Below are positions 57,948 to 64,000 of a DNA stretch of 64,000 nucleotides, piece after piece. The translations under genes and the position numbers were made by a program. The DNA comes from Mycoplasma simbae ATCC 49888 (lineage in GTDB: Bacteria; Bacillota_I; Bacilli_A; Mycoplasmatales; Metamycoplasmataceae), in contig NZ_JNJG01000006.1 of NCBI RefSeq assembly GCF_000702705.1, positions 58,402 through 122,401 on the forward strand, written 5' to 3'. The notes under the pieces are model-generated. The model did not search any database. It was given only the letters and a program-made list of their open reading frames with translations, and was not told where the DNA came from. Each line of letters starts with the position of its first letter. The stretch's first letter is position 1.

Positions 57948-60044
57948 ATGAGAATAATTAATAAATTAATCAACTTGTTAAAAAAGAAAATCACTAAATA
58001 CACACCAGAAGATTACCAAGAATACCAACGTATTTTAGACTCAGTCGCTTCACAAAAAGAAGACAAAGACTTACCTGCTATTGAGCTAAAAAACGTATAC
58101 ATTGACTTTGGTGAAACTTTAGCTGTTGATGATGTTAGTTTTAAAATTCCTGAAGGTAAACTAGTTACATTGCTAGGTCCTTCGGGTTCAGGTAAAACTA
58201 CAGCCCTAAACGCAATTTCGGGTCTGTTAACCATTAGCAGTGGTAAAGTGCGTTTTTATGGCAAAAACGTGACTGCCTTAACTCCACAAAAACGTAAAAT
58301 CGGTTTTGTGTTCCAAAACTATGCACTTTATCCGCATATGAGTGTGTATGCAAACATTGCTTTCCCACTAAAAAATGACCCTGCATGACAAAATGGAATC
58401 ATCACTAAAGCACTTATTGCTAAAACTAAAATTAATAACATTTACTTAGCAAAATTAGGTGCTAGCGAGCAAAAACGTGATGAATATTTAAAAAATGTAA
58501 TCAACACACGTGGCGTACTTGATGAGTTAGAAAGACTTTTATCAAGAGCAATCTCACATCGTAGAAAAGCTTATTCAGCCGCTCAAAGTGCTTACAAATT
58601 AGCTTTAAACAAATTTGAAGCTAAATCAACAATTTTAGCCAAAAATGTGTTAGAACGTTTTAGCGATCTAAAGCAAGAATACAAAAAAATTGTTGCTAAC
58701 TTAAAATACGAAAAAAGTATTGAAAAAGCTAACGGGATTGTACGCGAAGTTAAAGAACCTACTTTAATAAGCGAAATTGAACAAAGTGGACTATTAAAAT
58801 TCACTCGTCCAACTTCAACAGGCGAGGAACATTTAGCTGATTTAAACGCACTATACGACAAATACGAACACTACGCTCAATTAATTGCTGCTGAAAACAA
58901 AATGGACTATAAACTTGAAGACGCAATTAAATTAGCTAAAGTTGAACGTGATTTATTACACGAACAAACTGTATGCAAACACGCAATCAAGTTAATTAAA
59001 ATTAACGCTGAAAGCGTGGACAAAATTAAACAACTTAAAGACGAACTAGCTCAAGCTAAAAAAGAATTAGCAACCATTAGTAAAGAGCAAGTCAAACGTG
59101 CTCAACGTAACATGCGTATTGTGCCAATCATTATGCAACAAGAACATGATCGTTTAGAAAAAGAATTAGACGCAGAATTTAACTTTAAACAAGTTATTAC
59201 TCAAGATAAAAAACTTCGTAACTTCAACTTAAGTGCTGAAGAAAGAGCCCAAATTGAAGAAATTTCTAAAGATATTATTTCAATTCCTAAAGCTATGCAC
59301 CGTGACGTGCTTGAAGTTGCTCAACGTGTAAATATTCTGGGAATTTTACAGAAAAAACCAACCAGACTTTCAGGTGGTCAACAGCAACGTGTGTCAATTG
59401 CACGTGCGATTGTTAAAAAACCAAAAATTTTATTAATGGATGAGCCTTTATCTAACCTTGATGCCAAATTACGTATCAACACACGTCAATGAATTCGTGA
59501 AATTCAACAAAGCTTAGGTATTACAACCGTGTTTGTTACTCACGACCAGGAAGAAGCTATGTCTATTTCTGATATTGTTGTATGTATGTCCACTGCTAAA
59601 GTTCAACAAATGGGAACTCCAATGGAGTTATACAACAAACCAGTTAACCAATTCGTGGCACGCTTTTTAGGTATGCCTGAAATGGGTCTATTACCTGGTA
59701 AATATGAAAACAACACTTTAAGCGTGATGGGTGTAAAAATTCCAAACATTGTGCTAGAAGGCAAAGATAGCGCTGAAGTTAATGTTGGTGTGCGTGCTGA
59801 AGACTATACAATCTTTAGCGATGCAAGCCAAGCTCAATTCCACGGTGAAATTGTAACCGTAGAACAATTTGGTAAAGAATCTAAACTAATTGTTAAATTA
59901 GCTGATGGCACCAAATTAAACTTTTTAGTAAACAATAAATACGATTTCAAAGTTGGCGATTCAATTCACTTCAACATTCCTACAAACAGATTACACATTT
60001 TCGACGCACTTAGCGAAGAAAGAATCGAATACAATGTTCAATAA
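57948..60044 (+). CDS. UgpC/MalK-like ABC ATPase with a long helical insertion
   Basis: A 698-residue ATPase. Walker A (GPSGSGKTT, about residues 78-86) and the Q loop ([11 protein letters not shown], about residues 122-132) are at the N-terminal end. The signature LSGGQQQR (about residue 474), Walker B ([13 protein letters not shown]) and the H loop ([10 protein letters not shown]) follow much later. Around 300 extra residues, mostly charged coiled coil, separate the Q loop from the signature. A C-terminal TOBE-like domain completes the MalK layout. MG187 of M. genitalium has a similar but shorter insertion. It powers the two permeases that follow. Confidence 0.92.
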
Positions 60045-61065
60045 CTTTTTCCGTGCAAAAAGCTTACAAACTAATAACAAGTTTGTATTCAACTTCTCAG
60101 TTGCGCGTCAAGCCAAGAAAAATAACGCAATTAGTGAATCAGTAGTAGATAGACGTACTAACTTCCTAATTGCCTTGATGCTTATTTTACCTGCTTTATC
60201 AGTACTGATCACCTTCACTGTTGTTCCTTTCATTAGAAACATCTATTCAGCAGTTACTGTTGAGAGCGCTTCTGGAAGCACTCAATTTGTAGGATTTGAC
60301 AACGTAGTTTCATTATTTAAACAATTAGAATTTGCTGTCGGTATACGTAACTCGTTTATTTATGGTATTTTAGTGTTGCCACTATCAATGATTATTTCCT
60401 TGTTAGTGTCTTCGCTAATAGCCACAGTAATACGTAAAAGAATTAGAGGCTTTTTACAAACTGTATTCTTTTTACCTTACGTTACTAACATCGTTGCTGT
60501 TTCGCTAGCCTTTGTGCAAATTTTCCAAACTAATGGTCAATTCAACCAAGTGCTACGCTTCTTTGGTTTTGCAGGCGATACAGACTGATTAGGTGGAACC
60601 GATCGAACTGCCTTTAAATCAATGCTAGTTATGCTAATTAATGGTGTTTGAAGCTCGCTAGCTTTCAACATCTTATTGTTCACTACCGCCATGCTGTCAG
60701 TGGACAAAAACCTATACCGTTCAGCCGCCATTGATGGCGTAGGTGGAACTAAACAATTCTTCACCATTACCTTGCCTTCAATCAATAAAACTATCACTTT
60801 CATTATGACTATGGGAATTATTAATGGTATTAAAGTGTTCCCACTAGCTCTATTCGAAAACAAGCCAGTACTAGCGCTTAATGCTGGTGCTTCAACCATT
60901 ATGCTATTTATTTACTACTTCGTTAAAGAACAAAACAACTTCGGTTTAGCCGGTGCTGCTTCAATAATTCTTTTCATCATTGGGGTATCATACTCAACCA
61001 TCATTCGTGCTGGTTTTAGAGCTTTAGCACTAGCTTCAATTAACAAAGGAGAATCTGATGTTTGA
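60034..61065 (+). CDS. ABC transporter permease, UgpA/MalF type
   Basis: A 343-residue inner-membrane subunit with six hydrophobic helices after a basic N-terminal tail. The ATPase-contact EAA loop is visible as YRSAAIDGVGGTKQFFTITLP (split after GGT for reading) at about residues 225-245. It starts 11 bases inside the ATPase gene, so translation is coupled. Two TGA codons encode Trp. It corresponds in position to MG188. Confidence 0.9.
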
Positions 61066-62086
61066 AACAAAATTAAAAATTCAGCGGAAATTAGCCAATT
61101 TAAAGCTAAAACGCAAGAGAGATTCAGTTACTCTTCAAGTACATGATAGTTCTTTAGCTACTCTTTTAACGAAGTATTTACTAAAATTAATCTTATTAGT
61201 ATTTTTTGCAATGGTTGTACTAATTCCTTTTGCTTATATGATTTTAATGGGATCGATGGGCAACACTCAAGCCGATCTAGTTAAAAATGGTTCAGCTGGC
61301 ATTTGACCAACATCATGACAGCTGTGAAGTAACTTGCAATCAGCTTCAACCGGTTCAACAAGCGCCTTTTGACCTTGGACCGCGGGTTGATCAAGAGGAT
61401 ATTTATTCTCATTTGTGTTAACCTTTGCTAACGTTTTAATTTCGATAGTACTTAAAATCTTTATCACAATGCTATTAGGCTATGCCTTCAGCTTGAAAAA
61501 ATGATATGGTAAAGACTTAATTTGAGGCTTTTTAATGATGCTACTTGTACTACCAGAAGTTGCCTTATTATCAGGACAACAATGAATAGTAGTGCAAATG
61601 AATAACGCCATTAAACCTAAAGACACTGACTCATTTGGACTATTTAACTACAACTTGTTTGTTATCGCAATTCCATTTGTGGCTTCAATCTTTAACGCCT
61701 TAATGTACCGTAACGCCTTTGAATCAATTCCAAACAGAATTAAAGAAGTTGCCATGGTTGATGGCGCTGTTGGTGCTAAATATTTATTCAAAATTGCCAT
61801 TCCAATGGTAGCTCCTACCACTTTAACCATTATCATTTTAACCACACTTGCCTCATGAAACTCATATCTATGACCTGCTTTAATTGCTGGTACAGATTAT
61901 AGAGTTATGTCTGTGTGATTATTCGACGTTGGGGTGGATCACTCTGGTCAAGACCCACGTACTTTCTACAACATTAAAATGGCTGGTGCAATTTTAGTTA
62001 TTCTACCTATGTTTATTTTCTTCTTTGTTGCTCGTAAGAAAATTATGAATGCGATTAGTCGTCAAGGAAGCACTATTAAAGGATAG
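61058..62086 (+). CDS. ABC transporter permease, UgpE/MalG type
   Basis: A 342-residue membrane subunit with six helices and the EAA loop EVAMVDGAVGAKYLFKIAIP at about residues 225-244. It overlaps the first permease by 8 bases. More than ten TGA codons encode Trp, many in a loop (residues 83-110) that is unusually rich in tryptophan (WPTSWQLWSN, FWPWTAGW). Such a Trp-rich external loop could contact lipid or an aromatic ligand such as a base. It corresponds to MG189. Confidence 0.9.
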
Positions 62087-62095
62087 AAACCAAAT

Positions 62096-62374
62096 ATGAA
62101 AAAAGTTAATATTAAAAAATACACATTGACGTGATTATTGATTGGTATTATCGCAGCGATTGTTTCAATTATTTGTGCCATCTTAATTGTGCGTATCAAT
62201 AACGATATTGAAACAATCACCAACGTAAGAGTGCAAGATAGCATTATGGGTGAATACCGTGCTTATAAAGCTTATGGTATAGGTGTGTTGGCTTTTAGCA
62301 GTATTGTACTAACAATTTCAATCGCAATTTGCTTTTTAGGTTTTAAATCTTGAAGCTATAACGCTACTTTATAG
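62096..62374 (+). CDS. Small two-helix membrane protein of the importer operon
   Basis: A 92-residue protein with two transmembrane helices (about residues 10-32 and 62-84) joined by a short polar loop. It starts 9 bases after the second permease and ends 7 bases before the next lipoprotein, so it belongs to the operon. No strong ribosome binding site is visible, suggesting coupling. The family is unknown; it may help assemble the transporter. Confidence 0.7.
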
Positions 62375-62381
62375 GACAAAT

Positions 62382-63671
62382 ATGAACAAAAAAATACTTT
62401 TCAGCCTTTCACCGCTTACTTTAGCAGCGCCTATTGCTACACTTTCCTGCGTTAATCCATTCGAAGACAATGAAATCATTGCCAAAGCACGTTTCCAAAA
62501 TTCAAACAACAATATCTTTAATAATAAAACTTATAACGACTTTATCACTTTATTAGACCAAAGCAACATTTACCAAACCGCTCCAGCCGAGCAATACGCT
62601 CACGTAAAAACTGTATTTAGCAACGTTTTTAAAAACCTTAATTCTGTGCGATATTTAACGCTAGAACAATTCAACGAAGCTTGAAACATTAGCAATCTAA
62701 ATATCAACAACACTTTTGTTACTCGTGATGCCCAAGGCAAATTTAACCGCCAAAGTGTCGTGATTAAAAAAGAAGCTTTAGCTTTATTTGTTGAATATTT
62801 ATTCAGCTCAAGTCCATACGCATACAACTTATTAAACAAAGTTTGAGGCGATAGCAGCCAAGCTAGCGACGAAAAATTATTCTATAAAGACATGCAAGGC
62901 TCACAAGCAACTAAAAGCGTTAAAAACGCCTTTAGTCCAGCCGATGTCAACGTCAACACTGAATTAATTATTGCCAATGAATACTCAAATCTTTTCTTTA
63001 ATGAAGCCTTTAAAAAACAAGCTAACCTAGAAACTTTTAAACAAGCATACCGTAACATTATTTCTGTAGCTAACAAGGTTATTGCTAAATTAGCTGACGC
63101 TGAACAATCTACTCTATCAGCTTTAGCGCCAATTTATTACGTATTACAAAACCCTACATTCAACGAATACATTAACCAAAACTACGCCACAGATAAATCA
63201 GGTAAATTCGCTATGTTTAAAGCTTCAGCCTTTAAGCAGCTAGAAGCAGTTAAAGAAAGAATTTATGCTTTTGCTGCTAATCCAAGCGAGTATTATCAAG
63301 CTAAAAAAGCTTCTCAGCTAATTAACACTGTATTTATCAACAGACACGAAGAAACATTTAATCAACGTGTAGCTCAATACAATAAAGGTATTGGCAAATA
63401 CGGTTTAAGTGAACTAGTTGCCTTTGCACTTTATTCAATTAATCCAGCCAACATTCAAATCTTAGCCTTTGATAAAGCTGGAACTAAAGAATACTTAATT
63501 CAATTTAAGCACGGTGCAAATACATACTTATTTAACCCAGCTGCCGATTTTAAAAACGCTAACGAAAACCAAATTAGCCTTTACACAACCAAAGCAGAAT
63601 TAAATGCTGCTGGTTATACACTAGTAGATGATTTATTTGGCTCTACTTACGCAAACTCAATTTGAAAATAA
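62382..63671 (+). CDS. Lipoprotein at the end of the nuclease/ABC operon
   Basis: A 429-residue lipoprotein (lipobox ATLSC, Cys23), mainly helical and alanine/asparagine-rich, with a strand-rich C-terminal part (IQILAFDKAGTKEYLIQFKHG, to be read in two halves). No known domain is recognised. Its codon use and GC level match the other operon genes. GGAC lies 6 bases before the ATG. It may be a second surface component of the uptake system. The gene ends at a terminator. Confidence 0.75.
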
Positions 63672-63676
63672 ACAAA

Positions 63677-63700
63677 AAAGCCAACTTCAAAGTTGGTTTT
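63677..63700 (+). terminator. Intrinsic terminator after the nuclease/ABC operon
   Basis: A 6-bp stem (CCAACT / AGTTGG) with a 4-base loop lies between an A run and TTTT. Confidence 0.8.
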
Positions 63701-63719
63701 CCCAAATTGTATATTCAAG

Positions 63720-63752
63720 TGCAACACTTAGTAATATAATACTGGTGTTGCA
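63720..63752 (+). mobile_element. Probable left end of an IS30-type element
   Basis: An 8-base inverted repeat (TGCAACAC at 63720-63727, GTGTTGCA at 63745-63752) lies 47 bases before the transposase start, between the operon terminator and the transposase. The exact IS boundary cannot be set because the right end is outside the window. Confidence 0.4.
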
Positions 63753-63799
63753 TTTTTAATAAAAAAATGCCCTATCTACTGGTACTAGAAAGGACATAA

Positions 63800-64000
63800 A
63801 TGAATTATAGTAAAAAATATTCTCATATTGATAAAAATCAAAGATTCTTGATCGAAAATCTTAGATATAAGAATTTTTCAATTAGAGAAATAGCTTCGAT
63901 TTTACATGTTTCTCCTTCAACAATATCGAGAGAGTTGAAGAGAAATTCAGATAATAATGGTAATTACTTGTCAAATATCGCGGATATAAAAGCCAAAAAC
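63800..64000 (+). CDS. IS30-family transposase, N-terminal part
   Basis: The first 67 residues of a transposase are visible before the window ends. The sequence YSHIDKNQRFLIENLR, followed by FSIREIASILHVSPSTISREL, is the N-terminal helix-turn-helix typical of IS30 transposases, which binds the terminal inverted repeats. AAAGGACATAA precedes the ATG. Whether the element is intact cannot be told. Confidence 0.88.
   Translation, partial: MNYSKKYSHIDKNQRFLIENLRYKNFSIREIASILHVSPSTISRELKRNSDNNGNYLSNIADIKAKN

Overview
The window is a chromosomal segment of a mollicute that reads UGA as tryptophan (genetic code 4). UGA codons lie inside conserved proteins such as EF-Tu, RpoC, AspRS, Ffh, UvrC and both MraZ halves, and almost every gene is intact only under code 4. 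DNA is AT-rich, genes are tightly packed, many proteins carry mycoplasma-type lipoprotein signals, and no cell-wall genes are seen. The gene set (FtsZ with an FtsA-like protein, a UgpC-like ATPase beside a surface nuclease, PgsA, an IS30-type transposase) suits a Mycoplasma sensu lato, possibly the hominis or synoviae clusters. The species cannot be fixed from the sequence alone.

Layout. 0-3 kb: a partial gene, a small membrane protein coupled to the potassium channel subunit KtrB, and the divergent regulator KtrA. 3.1-6.8 kb: the reduced division cluster mraZ-rsmH-ftsA-like-ftsZ, with three MraZ-type repeats in front of it. 6.9-14.1 kb: one 7.2-kb gene for a 2394-residue helical surface protein built of GA-like modules. 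14.2-16.0 kb: rsmE-mutM-smr. 16.1-17.4 kb: a small lipoprotein and a flavodoxin-fold reductase. 17.4-25.5 kb: rpoB-rpoC. 25.7-31.0 kb: nfo, a membrane protein with an acidic tail, a thioredoxin-like protein without cysteines, uvrC and a membrane protein. 31-35 kb: a hypothetical gene, proline iminopeptidase and aspS, all on the minus strand. 35.2-42 kb: tuf with a structured leader, the t6A genes tsaE-tsaB-tsaD, a PC4-like protein, a GNAT protein, ffh and a YwaF/TMEM164-like membrane protein.

42-54.4 kb is an accessory, surface-oriented region. It holds a proline-rich lipoprotein, a decayed gene, tandem paralogous lipoproteins (here A and B), tmRNA, pgsA, lipoprotein D, and a subtilisin-like (S8) protease with a full catalytic set. 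The protease is translationally coupled to lipoprotein C, which looks distantly related to A and B.

54.8-63.7 kb is one operon: a large solute-binding-type lipoprotein, a staphylococcal-nuclease-like lipoprotein, an ABC ATPase with a long insertion, two permeases, a small membrane protein and a second lipoprotein. It matches in order the M. genitalium MG185-MG189 type of locus and is best read as a system that cuts nucleic acid at the cell surface and imports the products. The window ends inside an IS30-family transposase.

The regulatory DNA is informative. Many intrinsic terminators are clear, six gene junctions share a one-base TAATG overlap, and four genes have a -10 box 6-7 bases before ATG with no ribosome binding site, suggesting leaderless transcripts. 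A 15-bp stem-loop separates the first lipoprotein from the nuclease. The strongest candidates for new biology are the S8 protease/lipoprotein family, the nuclease-importer operon with its odd ATPase, the giant GA-like protein and the tuf leader.
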